Source of the DNA: an uncultured Actinomycetes bacterium
GTDB taxonomy: Bacteria; Actinomycetota; Acidimicrobiia; IMCC26256; PALSA-555
Assembly: GCA_937927875.1 (NCBI GenBank)
Contig: CALEYV010000097.1
Coordinates: 1 to 50,216, forward strand
Length of the DNA: 50,216 bases
Direction of reading: 5' to 3'
A model generated the notes under the pieces. It did not search any database. It saw nothing but the letters and a program-made list of their open reading frames with translations, and had not been told where the DNA came from. Made by a program: the position numbers and the translations under genes. The first letter of the stretch is position 1. Every line of letters begins with the position of its first letter. This document shows, in pieces, positions 1 through 9,407 of this stretch.

Positions 1-1
1 C

Positions 2-130
2 ACCCGGGTGATGAACCGGGCCCGCCAGGACGCCATCACCACCGAGATCATGGACATCGTCGGCGGCGCCGAGGCGCTGCGCGGTGCCGAGCACGAGTCC
101 CTGCCCGAGCGCCTGCTCGTCGGCAGCTGA
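2..130 (+). CDS. atpG: ATP synthase F1 gamma subunit, 3' end only
   Basis: The last 42 codons of the gamma chain, the central rotor stalk of F1. The readable C-terminal helix contains TRVMNRARQDAITTEIMDIV, which is the conserved rotor helix of the family, and the frame stops at TGA 128-130. The 5' part lies outside the window. It is followed 16 nt later by atpD, as in the usual atpAGDC order. Identification is firm despite the truncation. Confidence 0.95.
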   Translation, partial: TRVMNRARQDAITTEIMDIVGGAEALRGAEHESLPERLLVGS

Positions 131-146
131 GAACCAGGAGCACGCA

Positions 147-1589
<1,443 letters not shown>

Positions 1590-1592
1590 CCG

Positions 1593-2006
1593 GTGGCGGA
1601 CGCCAACCCGACCCTCGAAGTGCAGGTCGTCTCGCCCGAGCGGGTCCTGTACGAGGGCCAGGCCGAGATGGTGGTCTGCCGCCCCGCCGACGGCGAGATC
1701 GCGTTCCTGCCCGGCCACGTGCCGTTCCTCGGCGCGCTCGGCGTCGCCAAGGTGCGCGCCTTGCTCCCGGGGGGCGGTGAGCAGGTCGTCGCCGTGCACG
1801 GCGGCTTCGTCGAGGTGAGCCACGATCGGGTGATCGTGCTCTCCGACGTCGCGGAGCTCCCCGAGCAGATCGACGTGCCGCGGGCCGAAGAGGCCCGCCG
1901 CCGCGCCGAGGAGGCGGTTGCCGCCAACGAGGACGACGCCGAGGCCCAGGCGGCGCTGTCCCGCGCGCTCCTCCGGCTCGAGGTCGCCGGCGTCAACGTC
2001 GCCTGA
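1593..2006 (+). CDS. atpC: ATP synthase F1 epsilon subunit
   Basis: 137-aa epsilon chain, starting at GTG 3 nt after atpD. The N-terminal beta-sandwich shows the family signature (VVSPERVLYEG, then FLPGHVPFLGAL), followed by an Ala/Glu-rich helical hairpin (RAEEARRRAEEA). It links gamma to the c-ring and modulates ATP hydrolysis. It is the last gene of the atp operon here; the next gene begins 10 nt downstream and may be read through. Confidence 0.96.
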   Translation: MADANPTLEVQVVSPERVLYEGQAEMVVCRPADGEIAFLPGHVPFLGALGVAKVRALLPGGGEQVVAVHGGFVEVSHDRVIVLSDVAELPEQIDVPRAEEARRRAEEAVAANEDDAEAQAALSRALLRLEVAGVNVA

Positions 2007-2016
2007 GCTCGACCCC

Positions 2017-2940
2017 GTGCCCTCCCGTCGGCGGTCGGTGTGGGGTCGGCGCGCCGCCGCCCTGGTGGCGGCGGCGGTCCTCGCCGCGGTCGTCGACCCG
2101 GGACCGGCGCACGCCGCGTCGCCGCCCGACCCGGCGCCGTTCACTGGCCTCGGCGCGTGGCTCTCGGTCTTCGAGTACGTGCCGGCGTTCGTCCACCAGC
2201 CGGTACCGCCTCCCGTCGTTCCCGACACGGTCGACGACCTCGCCGCGCTCGGCGCGCGCACCCTCTACCTGCAGGCCGCGATCGACGACCCGCGCTCGCC
2301 CGGCCTCATCGTCGACAGCGGGCTCGTCGGGGCCCTGCTGCGCCGGGCCCACCAGCGGGGACTGCGCGTGGTCGCCTGGTACTACCCGCAGCTTGCCGAC
2401 CCGGCCCGCGACACGGCGCGCCTCGACGCCCTCGTGCACTTCCGGGCCGGCGCTGACCGCTTCGACGGCGTCGCGCTCGACATCGAATCGACGCTGGTGC
2501 CCGACGTTGCCGAGCGCAACCGCCGCCTGGTCAGCCTGACCCTGCACGTCCGCGCCGCCGCCCGGTCGATTCCGGTCGGCGCCATCGTCTACCCGGCGGC
2601 GCTCCTCGAGGTCGTCAACCCGAACCTCTGGCCGCAGTTCCCGTACCGGGGGCTGGCCCGATCGGTGGACGTGTGGCTGCCGATGACCTACTGGACGTAC
2701 CGGTCCGGGGCCTACCGCGACGCCTTCACGTACACCGACGACAGCGTCCGGCGGCTGCGGCGCGACCTCCACGACGGTCACGCTCGCGTGGCGCCGGTCG
2801 GCGGCCTGGCCGACTCGTCGGCGGTGGCCGACTACCAGGGATTCGTGCGCGCGGTGCGCGCCGACGGAGCGATCGGGCGATCGGTGTTCGACGTCACCGG
2901 CACCGCGACGAGCGCCTGGCCCTACCTGCGGGGTTCGTGA
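2017..2940 (+). CDS. secreted TIM-barrel-like protein (possible glycoside hydrolase)
   Basis: 307 aa from GTG 2017. The start is chosen because it places a positively charged stretch (PSRRR) before a hydrophobic Ala/Val core ending in AHA-A, a Sec signal peptide with a likely cleavage near residue 35. The mature part has alternating strand and helix segments and a line reading FDGVALDIES, the strand-end acidic pattern of GH18-like and DUF4015-like barrels, plus VWLPMTYWTY near the end. I infer an exported carbohydrate-active or glycan-binding protein. No substrate can be named. It sits 10 nt after atpC, so it may be expressed with the ATP synthase genes. GTG 2038 is an alternative start but would shorten the signal n-region. 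Confidence 0.7.
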   Translation: MPSRRRSVWGRRAAALVAAAVLAAVVDPGPAHAASPPDPAPFTGLGAWLSVFEYVPAFVHQPVPPPVVPDTVDDLAALGARTLYLQAAIDDPRSPGLIVDSGLVGALLRRAHQRGLRVVAWYYPQLADPARDTARLDALVHFRAGADRFDGVALDIESTLVPDVAERNRRLVSLTLHVRAAARSIPVGAIVYPAALLEVVNPNLWPQFPYRGLARSVDVWLPMTYWTYRSGAYRDAFTYTDDSVRRLRRDLHDGHARVAPVGGLADSSAVADYQGFVRAVRADGAIGRSVFDVTGTATSAWPYLRGS

Positions 2941-2946
2941 CCCGAA

Positions 2947-3936
2947 CTAGTAGGAGAGCGACGAGTACCGCAGCAGCTTGCGCCAGCTGTGGGTGGCCTG
3001 GATCCGCCGGATCGTCCCGCTCTTGGCCCGCATCACCAGCGAATCGGTGGTCGCGCCGTCGCCCCGATACCGCACGCCGCGGAGCAGGTCGCCGTCGGTG
3101 ACGCCGGTGGCGGCGAAGAACACGTCGTCGCCCCCGACGAGGTCGTCGGTGCTGAGGACGCGGTCGAAGTCGTAGCCCTGGTCGAGGGCGGTCCGTCGTT
3201 CTTCGTTGTCGCGAGCGACGAGCCGGCCCTGGATGGCGCCGCCGAGCGCCTTCAGCGCGCAGGCCGCGATCACGCCCTCGGGGGTCCCGCCGATCCCGAA
3301 CAGGATGTCGTAGCCGCTGTCCGGCCAGCCGGTGGCCAGGGCGCCCATCACGTCGCCGTCGGGGATGAGGCGAATGCGGGCCCCGGCCTCGCGGCACTGG
3401 CGGATCAGGTCGGCGTGGCGGTCCCGCTCCAGGATCACCGCCGTCACGTCCTTGACCTGCTCGCCCCGGGCCTTGGCGACCGCCTCGAGGTTGGTCTTCA
3501 CCGGGGCGTCGAGGTCGATGAGGTCGGCTGCCTCGGCGCCGACGGCGACCTTCTCCATGTAGACGCAGGGGCCGGGGTCGAACATCGTGCCCCGCTGGGC
3601 GAGCGCGATGACCGAGATGGCGTGGTTCCGCCCCAGCGAGGTGAGGGTGGTCCCGTCGATGGGGTCCACCGCGATGTCGGTGGCGGGGCCGTTCCCGGCG
3701 CCGATCTCCTCCCCGTTGTAGAGCATCGGCGCCTCGTCCTTCTCGCCCTCGCCGATCACGACGACGCCGTCCATGGCGACGGTGGAGAGCACGAGGCGCA
3801 TGGCGTCGACCGCGGCCTGGTCGGCCGCCTCCTTGTCGCCCCGGCCGACCCAGCGGCCGGCCTGCAGGGCGGCCGCCTCGGTCACCCGGGCCAGGTCCAT
3901 GGCCAGGTTCCGGTCCGGGGCTTCGTGCTGCGCCAT
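2947..3936 (-). CDS. glpX: fructose-1,6-bisphosphatase class II
   Basis: GlpX-type phosphatase (fructose-1,6-bisphosphate to fructose-6-phosphate), the gluconeogenic enzyme of most actinobacteria. 329 aa from ATG 3936, which has a GGAG Shine-Dalgarno 5 nt upstream; GTG 3939 is directly in front and also possible. Family signatures are visible: GEGEKDEAPMLYNGEE and DPIDGTT (metal and phosphate site), and a C-terminal LRYSSLSY. It converges on the secreted barrel gene with only 6 nt between stop codons. Confidence 0.96.
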   Translation of the reverse strand: MAQHEAPDRNLAMDLARVTEAAALQAGRWVGRGDKEAADQAAVDAMRLVLSTVAMDGVVVIGEGEKDEAPMLYNGEEIGAGNGPATDIAVDPIDGTTLTSLGRNHAISVIALAQRGTMFDPGPCVYMEKVAVGAEAADLIDLDAPVKTNLEAVAKARGEQVKDVTAVILERDRHADLIRQCREAGARIRLIPDGDVMGALATGWPDSGYDILFGIGGTPEGVIAACALKALGGAIQGRLVARDNEERRTALDQGYDFDRVLSTDDLVGGDDVFFAATGVTDGDLLRGVRYRGDGATTDSLVMRAKSGTIRRIQATHSWRKLLRYSSLSY

Positions 3937-3970
3937 CACTGCTCCGGGGTCGACTGCTCGGGGGCCACCG

Positions 3971-3976
3971 AGGGTA
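3971..3976 (-). promoter_or_regulatory. -10 element TACCCT of glpX
   Basis: On the minus strand TACCCT fits the actinobacterial TAnnnT pattern and would start a transcript about 28 nt before the glpX ATG, leaving room for its Shine-Dalgarno. No convincing -35 is seen. Confidence 0.4.
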
Positions 3977-4021
3977 CTCGGCCGGCCGCTCAGAGCCCCA
4001 GGGGAGCGCGCGCACGGCGAG

Positions 4022-4027
4022 TACGTT
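4022..4027 (+). promoter_or_regulatory. -10 element TACGTT, leaderless start of SDR gene
   Basis: TACGTT ends 7 nt before GTG 4035 and there is no Shine-Dalgarno, so transcription should begin at or next to the start codon. Confidence 0.5.
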
Positions 4028-4034
4028 CTCGCCC

Positions 4035-4805
4035 GTGGCGGCCGCGGTGGCGATGGTGACCGGTGCAGCCTCTGGGATCGGTCGCGCGATCGCGACGCGC
4101 CTGGCCGCCGACGGGCGCTCGGTCGTCGCCGTCGACGCCGACGCGCCGCAGCTGCTAGATGCCGCGGCCGACGCGGGGCTGCACCCGGTGCCCGGCGACG
4201 TCACGAGCGAGGCGGACAACGAGGCCGCGGTGACCGCTGCGACCGCCCTCGGCCGGCTCGACGCGGTCGTCCTGAACGCGGGGGTGGCGGGCGTCGGCGC
4301 GGTGGACACCCAGCCCCTCGCCGAGTTCGACCGCATCCTCGAGGTCAACGTGCGGGGGGTGCTGCTCGGCCTGCGCGCCGCCCTGCCGGCGCTGCGCGCC
4401 GGAGGCGGCGGCTCGATCGTGGTGACGGCATCGGTCTCGGGGCTCTTCGCCGACCCGGGGCTCTTCGCGTACAACGCCTCCAAGTCCGCGGTGGTCAACC
4501 TCGTGCGCAGTGCCGCCATCGACCTCGCCGTCGAGGGCATCCGGGTGAACGCGGTGTGCCCAGGCGGGATCCGGGGCACGGGCATGACCGGCCCGATGGA
4601 GCGCCACGCCCCCGACCTCTACGAGGAGATGCGGAGCCACATCCCGCTCGGGCGCCTCGGCGAGCCGAAGGAGATCGCGGCCGTGGTCGCCTTCCTGCTC
4701 AGCGACGCGGCGTCCTTCGTGACCGGGGTCGCGCTCCCCGTTGACGGCGGGGTAACCGCGGGCACCGGCCAGTATCGATCCGGGATCGCCGGTCCGCCCC
4801 GCTGA
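4035..4805 (+). CDS. short-chain dehydrogenase/reductase (SDR)
   Basis: Classical SDR of 256 aa, an NAD(P)-dependent oxidoreductase on an unknown alcohol or ketone. The cofactor-binding TGAASGIG is at residues 9-16, NAG at 81-83, Asn105, Ser133, and the catalytic pair Tyr146/Lys150 in YNASK. The Asp at residue 34 after the second strand suggests NAD rather than NADP preference (family rule). The C-terminus keeps the usual GxxxPVDGG ending. The GTG start is supported by a TACGTT hexamer 7 nt upstream. Single gene, divergent from glpX and convergent with the next gene. Confidence 0.9.
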   Translation: MAAAVAMVTGAASGIGRAIATRLAADGRSVVAVDADAPQLLDAAADAGLHPVPGDVTSEADNEAAVTAATALGRLDAVVLNAGVAGVGAVDTQPLAEFDRILEVNVRGVLLGLRAALPALRAGGGGSIVVTASVSGLFADPGLFAYNASKSAVVNLVRSAAIDLAVEGIRVNAVCPGGIRGTGMTGPMERHAPDLYEEMRSHIPLGRLGEPKEIAAVVAFLLSDAASFVTGVALPVDGGVTAGTGQYRSGIAGPPR

Positions 4806-4808
4806 TCT

Positions 4809-4827
4809 GGGCGGCGGCTCGCCGCCC
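4809..4827. terminator. bidirectional hairpin between convergent genes
   Basis: GGGCGGCG (4809-4816) pairs perfectly with CGCCGCCC (4820-4827) around a 3-nt loop, directly after the SDR stop and before the end of the convergent hydrolase gene. No T-tract follows on either strand. Confidence 0.5.
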
Positions 4828-4856
4828 TCGGCCGGGTTCTCGACGGCCGCGCCGCC

Positions 4857-5228
4857 TCAGCCGCTGAGGGCGCTCAGGAGGGGGGCGGTGTCGAAGTAGT
4901 CCCGCCAGCGCCGAACCCGGTCGCCCTGCACCTCGAAGTAGCCGGCGACCCGGACGTCGACCTGCTTGCCTCCCGGCAGGTAAAAGTGGTCGACCCGCTC
5001 GTTCATCACCGTGTCGCCGTACTCGACCTGGGCGAGCACCTCCCAGTTCATGCCCTCGGCGCTGGCGAAGAACGCGCCGAGGAGGGCGCGGACCTCGTCG
5101 AGTCCGCGGCAGACGCCGATGCCGACGTTCTCGTACTCGACGTCGTCGGTCAGCACCGCGAGGACGGCGTCGATGTCACGCGATTCGTTGGCCTTGATCA
5201 GCGAGGCGACGACGTCTCCGGCGCTCAT
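4857..5228 (-). CDS. limonene-1,2-epoxide hydrolase family protein
   Basis: 123-aa cone-shaped alpha+beta-barrel protein of the NTF2/SnoaL superfamily. Unlike most such small proteins it keeps the full active-site set known from limonene-1,2-epoxide hydrolase. Tyr32 and Asn34 (in YENVG) are the water-positioning pair. Arg78 and Asp80 (in NERVD) with Asp110 (in WRDYFD) form the Asp-Arg-Asp triad. This supports an epoxide hydrolase adding water in one step; the substrate is unknown. ATG 5228 has a strong GGGAGGA Shine-Dalgarno 4 nt upstream and a TACCGT -10 further back. It is divergent from the mutase gene. Confidence 0.82.
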   Translation of the reverse strand: MSAGDVVASLIKANESRDIDAVLAVLTDDVEYENVGIGVCRGLDEVRALLGAFFASAEGMNWEVLAQVEYGDTVMNERVDHFYLPGGKQVDVRVAGYFEVQGDRVRRWRDYFDTAPLLSALSG

Positions 5229-5250
5229 GTGGTCCTCCCGGTCGGGCGGG

Positions 5251-5256
5251 ACGGTA
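5251..5256 (-). promoter_or_regulatory. -10 element TACCGT of epoxide hydrolase gene
   Basis: Minus-strand TACCGT, 22 nt before ATG 5228, gives a short leader that includes the GGGAGGA ribosome-binding site. It lies back to back with the mutase -10 at 5275-5280, which is also TACCGT on the plus strand. Confidence 0.45.
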
Positions 5257-5274
5257 GCAGGTGACCCGAGCCGG

Positions 5275-5280
5275 TACCGT
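5275..5280 (+). promoter_or_regulatory. -10 element TACCGT, leaderless start of mutase gene
   Basis: TACCGT ends 6 nt before GTG 5287 with no Shine-Dalgarno between. This spacing is a main reason for choosing GTG 5287 as the mutase start. Confidence 0.5.
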
Positions 5281-5286
5281 GGCTGT

Positions 5287-6918
5287 GTGAGCAGCGCGCG
5301 CGACCGCTGGCAGGCCGCGTTCGACGAGTCGCCGACTCGCGCCGGCGACTTCGAGACCTACTCCGGGGTCCCGGTCGAGCCCGTCTACGGGCCTGACGAG
5401 TCGCTGCCCGGCGTCTGGCCGTACACGCGGGGCCCGTACCCGTCCATGTACCGCTCGAAGCTGTGGACGATGCGGATGTTCGCCGGGTTCGGCACCGCGC
5501 TCGACACCAACCGGCGCTTCCACGAGCTCCTGGCCGCCGGCGGCGACGGGCTCTCGACCGCCTTCGACCTCCCGACCCTCATGGGCCGCGATTCCGACGA
5601 TCCGCTCGCGCTCGGCGAAGTCGGCCGGTGCGGCGTCGCGGTCGACACCCTCGCCGACGCGCTCGACCTCTACGCCGGGATCGATCTCCGCCGCGTCACG
5701 ACGTCGATGACCATCAACGCGCCCGCTGCGGTGCTGCTCGCCATGTACGTGGCGACCGCCGAGGCGGGCGGCGCGGCCCGGGCCGAGCTCGGCGGGACGC
5801 TCCAGAACGACATCTTGAAGGAGTACCAGGCCCAGAAGGAGTTCGTGTTCCCGCCTCGGCCGTCGATGCGGCTGGTGAGCGACACCATCCGGTTCTGCAC
5901 CGCCGAGATGCCGCGTTGGCACCCGGTGTCGATCTCGGGCTACCACATCCGGGAGGCCGGCTCGACGGCGGCCGAGGAGCTGGCGTTCACCCTCGCCAAC
6001 GGGTTCGCCTACGTCGAGCAGGCGCTGGCGGCGGGCCTCGCCGTCGACGACTTCGCGCCCCGGCTGTCCTTCTTCTTCAACGCCCACGTCGACTTCTTCG
6101 AGGAGATCGCGAAGTACCGGGCGGCCCGTCGCATCTGGGCCCGCTGGATGCGCGACCGGTACGGCGCCGAGCAGGAGCGCTCGCAGCAGCTGCGCTGCCA
6201 CGCCCAGACCGCCGGCGTGTCGCTCACCGCCCAGCAGCCCGAGGTGAACCTCGTTCGCACCGCGATCGAGGCGCTGGCGGCGGTCCTGGGTGGCACCCAG
6301 AGCCTCCACACCAACGCGATGGACGAGACCCTCGCCCTCCCGACCGAGAAGGCGGCCCGGCTGGCGCTGCGAACCCAGCAGGTGCTCGCGCACGAGACCC
6401 GGGTGCCCAACGTCGCCGACCCGCTCGGCGGCTCGTGGTACGTCGAGGCGCTCACCGACGAGCTCGAGCAGCAGGCCGAGGCCACGTTCGCCGCCCTCGA
6501 CGAGCTGGGTGACGGCTCGATGCTCGAAGGCGTGCTGCAGGGGATCGAGACCGGCTGGTTCCAGCGCGCCATCGCCGACTCCGCCTACGAGCTCGAGCGC
6601 AAGCGCAACGACGGTCGGCACGTGATCGTCGGCGTCACCGACTTCCTCGAGGGCAGCGAAGAGGACCCGCCCGAGCTGCTGCGCATCGGCCCCGAGGTCG
6701 AGGAGCAGCAGCTGAAGCGACTGGCGGGGACGAAGGCCGAGCGCGACGACCGTCGCGTCCGCGACGCGCTCGACGCCGTGCGCGCCGACGCCGCCGAGCC
6801 GGCCGCCAACGTCATGCCGGCGCTGCTCGACGCCGTCCGTGCCTACGCGACGATCGGCGAGATCATGGGTGCGCTCGCCGACGTGTTCGGCCGCTACACC
6901 GAGGCGCCGGTCATTTGA
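5287..6918 (+). CDS. acyl-CoA mutase large subunit, isobutyryl-CoA mutase type
   Basis: 543-aa large subunit of a coenzyme-B12-dependent acyl-CoA mutase. It covers only the TIM-barrel substrate half; the B12-binding domain with DxHxxG is absent, so a small partner subunit must be encoded elsewhere. The signatures RGPYPSMY, GLSTAFDLPT, TLQNDILKEY and SISGYHIREAG are present. With a constant offset of 24 from Propionibacterium MutB numbering, His220 and Gln173 match conserved His244 and Gln197. Tyr89 and Arg207 of methylmalonyl-CoA mutase are replaced by Phe65 and Gln183, the pair that distinguishes isobutyryl-CoA mutase. I infer isobutyryl-/butyryl-CoA interconversion rather than methylmalonyl-CoA. 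The chaperone MeaB is encoded about 10 kb downstream. Confidence 0.88.
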   Translation: MSSARDRWQAAFDESPTRAGDFETYSGVPVEPVYGPDESLPGVWPYTRGPYPSMYRSKLWTMRMFAGFGTALDTNRRFHELLAAGGDGLSTAFDLPTLMGRDSDDPLALGEVGRCGVAVDTLADALDLYAGIDLRRVTTSMTINAPAAVLLAMYVATAEAGGAARAELGGTLQNDILKEYQAQKEFVFPPRPSMRLVSDTIRFCTAEMPRWHPVSISGYHIREAGSTAAEELAFTLANGFAYVEQALAAGLAVDDFAPRLSFFFNAHVDFFEEIAKYRAARRIWARWMRDRYGAEQERSQQLRCHAQTAGVSLTAQQPEVNLVRTAIEALAAVLGGTQSLHTNAMDETLALPTEKAARLALRTQQVLAHETRVPNVADPLGGSWYVEALTDELEQQAEATFAALDELGDGSMLEGVLQGIETGWFQRAIADSAYELERKRNDGRHVIVGVTDFLEGSEEDPPELLRIGPEVEEQQLKRLAGTKAERDDRRVRDALDAVRADAAEPAANVMPALLDAVRAYATIGEIMGALADVFGRYTEAPVI

Positions 6919-6954
6919 GATCGCCGCGCCCGACCGGCGCAGCCGCGTAGCGCC

Positions 6955-7566
6955 GTGGAACCGTTCCTGCTCGAGCAGGCGCGCGCCGCGATCGGGTTCA
7001 TGCCCGAGGACGAGGGCCTCGCCCTGCACGAGGCCGGCCGGGCCGCGGCCCCGGTCGGGCCGCTGCTCGAGATCGGCACCTACTGCGGCAAGTCGGCGAT
7101 CTACCTCGGGGCGGCGGCCCGGGCCGGCGGCACCGTGCTGTTCACCGTCGACCACCACCGCGGGTCCGAGGAGCACCAGCCCGGCTGGACCTGGCACGAC
7201 GAGCGACTCGTCGACCCGAGCAGCGGGCGCCTCGACACCCTGCCCTGGTTCCGGCGCACGATCTTCGACGCCGGCCTCGAGGACGCCGTCGTCGCGGTGG
7301 TCGGCGACTCACCCACCGTCGGGCGCCACTGGGCCACCCCGGTCGGGCTCGTGTTCATCGACGGCGGGCACGCCTTCGACGTCGCGCTCGCCGACTACCA
7401 GGGCTGGGCTCGCCACCTGCGACCGGGCGGGCTGCTTGTCTTCCACGACGTCTTCGAGGATCCCGCCGACGGGGGGCAGGCGCCGTTCGAGGTGTGGCGA
7501 CGCGCCGTCGCCGACGGGTTCACGCCGGTGTCGACCACCGGCTCGCTGCGGGTGCTGCGGGCGTAG
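6955..7566 (+). CDS. class I SAM-dependent methyltransferase (Methyltransf_24 type)
   Basis: 203 aa from GTG 6955. Motif I is LLEIGTYCGKS with the E-I-G-T-x-x-G pattern of this family, then VDHHRG after the second strand and VFIDGGHAFD with the acidic/His site typical of Methyltransf_24 proteins. The C-terminal strand region reads GGLLVFHDV. The substrate is not recognisable. It starts 36 nt after the mutase on the same strand and could be co-transcribed. It converges on the alpha-toroid gene with 6 nt between stops. Confidence 0.83.
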   Translation: MEPFLLEQARAAIGFMPEDEGLALHEAGRAAAPVGPLLEIGTYCGKSAIYLGAAARAGGTVLFTVDHHRGSEEHQPGWTWHDERLVDPSSGRLDTLPWFRRTIFDAGLEDAVVAVVGDSPTVGRHWATPVGLVFIDGGHAFDVALADYQGWARHLRPGGLLVFHDVFEDPADGGQAPFEVWRRAVADGFTPVSTTGSLRVLRA

Positions 7567-7572
7567 GCCGGG

Positions 7573-8691
7573 TCAGTCGGCGGCGCGGCGCTCGCGAGCG
7601 AGCTCCTGCTCGATCTCGGCGCCGGCCTCGATCAGCTCCTCGGGCGTCAGCCCCACCGGCAGGCCCTCGCCCCGGAACAGACCGGCCGCGGGGCCCGAGC
7701 CGCCGAGCGCGTTGGCGGCGAGGACCACCGCGGCCGAGTTCCACGTCGGCTGCTCGACCGGGAACAGCTCTCCGGGCTGCTCGAAGCGCTCGTCGTCGAA
7801 GTTGGCGCCCGTCCAGTAGCCGCCGCTGTCGGCGCGGAGGAACTGCACCCACTCGAAGAGCTTGCGGGCCTTGCCGTCGAGGCCGATGGCGTCGAGCGCC
7901 ATCACGAGCTCGCAGGTCTCGGCCGCGGTCACCCACGGGCGGTCGGACACACACCGCACGCCCCGACCCTCGACGACGAAGCGGTCCCAGAACGCGGCCA
8001 CGCGGGCGTGGGCGGCGTGCCCGCGCAGCACGCCGCCGAGGACCGGGTAGTACCAGTCCATCGCCCAGCGGGCCTTGTCGAGGAACGCGTCGGGTCGGTG
8101 CGCGATCGCGATGGCGAGGGAGCCGAGCGACAGCTCCCAGTCGGGGCGCTCGTGGCCGAGCCGCTCCGCGATCGCGATGGCGCAGCGAAGGCTGGCGTGG
8201 ATGCTCGACGACCCGGTGAGCAGCGCGCCGTCCTCGGGCTGGTCGCCCCGCCAGGCGATCTGGCCCGTCTCGGCCTGGTGGCCGAGCGCGAAGTCGAACG
8301 CCCGTTCCACCACCGGCCAGCAGTCCTCGAGGAACCCGGTGTCGCCGGTGCAGAGATAGTGGTGCCATACCCCGTTGGCGACGTAGCAGGTGACGTTGGT
8401 GTCGAGGGCGGGGTCCTTCACGTCCCGGCCGACGTAGTAGGCGTGCCAGCAGCCGTCGGGCCGCTGCATCGACACCAGCCAGTCGTACGCGCGCTCGGCG
8501 TCGGCGCGACGTCCCCCGACGTCGAGGGCCATCGCGGCCTCGACGAGGTTCCACGGGTCGGTGTGGTCGCCGGGGTTCCAGGGGATGTTGCCGTCCGGGT
8601 ACTGGATGGCCGCGATGGCGTCCACGGTGGCTTGCAGGTCGGCGACGGAGAGGATCCCGTCGACGGCCGGGAGCGCGACCCGGCGACTCAC
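7573..8691 (-). CDS. alpha-toroid (prenyltransferase/cyclase-like) protein, last gene of a three-gene operon
   Basis: 372 aa from GTG 8691, which overlaps the preceding methyltransferase stop by 4 nt (GTGA). The protein is all-helical with repeated Gly/Trp turns (QYPDGNIPWN, QRPDGCWHAYY) and a stretch TGDTGFLEDCWPVVERAFDF. Databases usually label such proteins prenyltransferase or squalene-cyclase-like. The last motif is equally typical of six-hairpin (alpha/alpha)6 glycosidases, so it may act on a glycan or glycolipid. No catalytic residue can be assigned with confidence. Tight overlap with a methyltransferase and a GT4 glycosyltransferase indicates one pathway. Function unknown. Confidence 0.72.
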   Translation of the reverse strand: MSRRVALPAVDGILSVADLQATVDAIAAIQYPDGNIPWNPGDHTDPWNLVEAAMALDVGGRRADAERAYDWLVSMQRPDGCWHAYYVGRDVKDPALDTNVTCYVANGVWHHYLCTGDTGFLEDCWPVVERAFDFALGHQAETGQIAWRGDQPEDGALLTGSSSIHASLRCAIAIAERLGHERPDWELSLGSLAIAIAHRPDAFLDKARWAMDWYYPVLGGVLRGHAAHARVAAFWDRFVVEGRGVRCVSDRPWVTAAETCELVMALDAIGLDGKARKLFEWVQFLRADSGGYWTGANFDDERFEQPGELFPVEQPTWNSAAVVLAANALGGSGPAAGLFRGEGLPVGLTPEELIEAGAEIEQELARERRAAD

Positions 8692-9407
8692 GGCTCGCAC
8701 CGCTGCGCGTAGACGACGAGGCTCTTGCCGAGCACCGGGTTCAGGGCCCGCTCCAGCGCGGTGAGCGCGGGCGCCCGACCCTCGATCTCGCGTACCAGCA
8801 GGTCGTGGTAGCGGCGTACCGGCCACGCCGGCTCGAGGCGCTCGACGCCGGTCGCGCACTGCAGCCACCAGTACGGGGAGTGCAGCGCGTGGGCGTGGTG
8901 CGATCCGCGCAGCCAGCACCCGGCGGCCTCGAGCTTCGCCTCCAAGTCGCGCTGGCGGTAGATGCGCACGTGGCCCCCGGGGGTGTCGTGGTAGCGGTAG
9001 TCGAGCGCCCAGCACACGCGCTCCGGCCACCGGGTCGGGACGGTGACCGCGATCCGGCCGCCCGGCCGCAGCACCCGCACCAGCTCCGCGAGGGCGCCGG
9101 TGTCGTCCCAGACGTGCTCGAGGACCTCGGAGGCGACCACGGCGTCGAAGCTGCCGTCGGGGGCGGCGAGGGCCAGGGCGTCCGCGTTCACCGCGCCGCC
9201 CGGCGCGCCGTCGGCGAGCTGGCCGGCCGCGAGCATCCCGCCGACGACCGCCCGGACCTCCTTGAGCTCGGCGTCGGAGCGGTCGAGCGCGACGACGGTG
9301 GCGCCGCGGCGCCACGCCTCGAAGGCGTGCCGGCCGCCGCCGCAGCCGAGGTCGAGGACCCGGGTGCCGGGTCCGACGCCGAGCCGATCGAAGTCGACGG
9401 TCAGCAC
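8688..9407 (-). CDS. class I SAM-dependent methyltransferase in GT4 operon
   Basis: 239 aa from GTG 9407, overlapping the glycosyltransferase stop by 7 nt. SAM site motif I is VLDLGCGGGRHAF, the acidic residue follows in VVALDRS, and motif IV region is FDAVVASEVLEHV with the post-motif VRVLRPGGRIAVTVP. This is a UbiE/Methyltransf_11-like enzyme. The product may be a methylated glycolipid or quinone-like compound, inferred only from its neighbours. Translational coupling to both flanking genes is likely. Confidence 0.86.
   Translation of the reverse strand: MLTVDFDRLGVGPGTRVLDLGCGGGRHAFEAWRRGATVVALDRSDAELKEVRAVVGGMLAAGQLADGAPGGAVNADALALAAPDGSFDAVVASEVLEHVWDDTGALAELVRVLRPGGRIAVTVPTRWPERVCWALDYRYHDTPGGHVRIYRQRDLEAKLEAAGCWLRGSHHAHALHSPYWWLQCATGVERLEPAWPVRRYHDLLVREIEGRAPALTALERALNPVLGKSLVVYAQRCEP

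Noticed and set aside
5176..7197. A long open frame (about 670 codons) on the minus strand opposite the mutase, and similar ones such as 43689-46718 and 36964-38940.
   Set aside because: In GC-rich DNA the antisense frame of a real gene rarely meets a stop. The translations are Arg/Gly/Asp/Val-rich, show no family motif, and lie wholly opposite well-supported genes.
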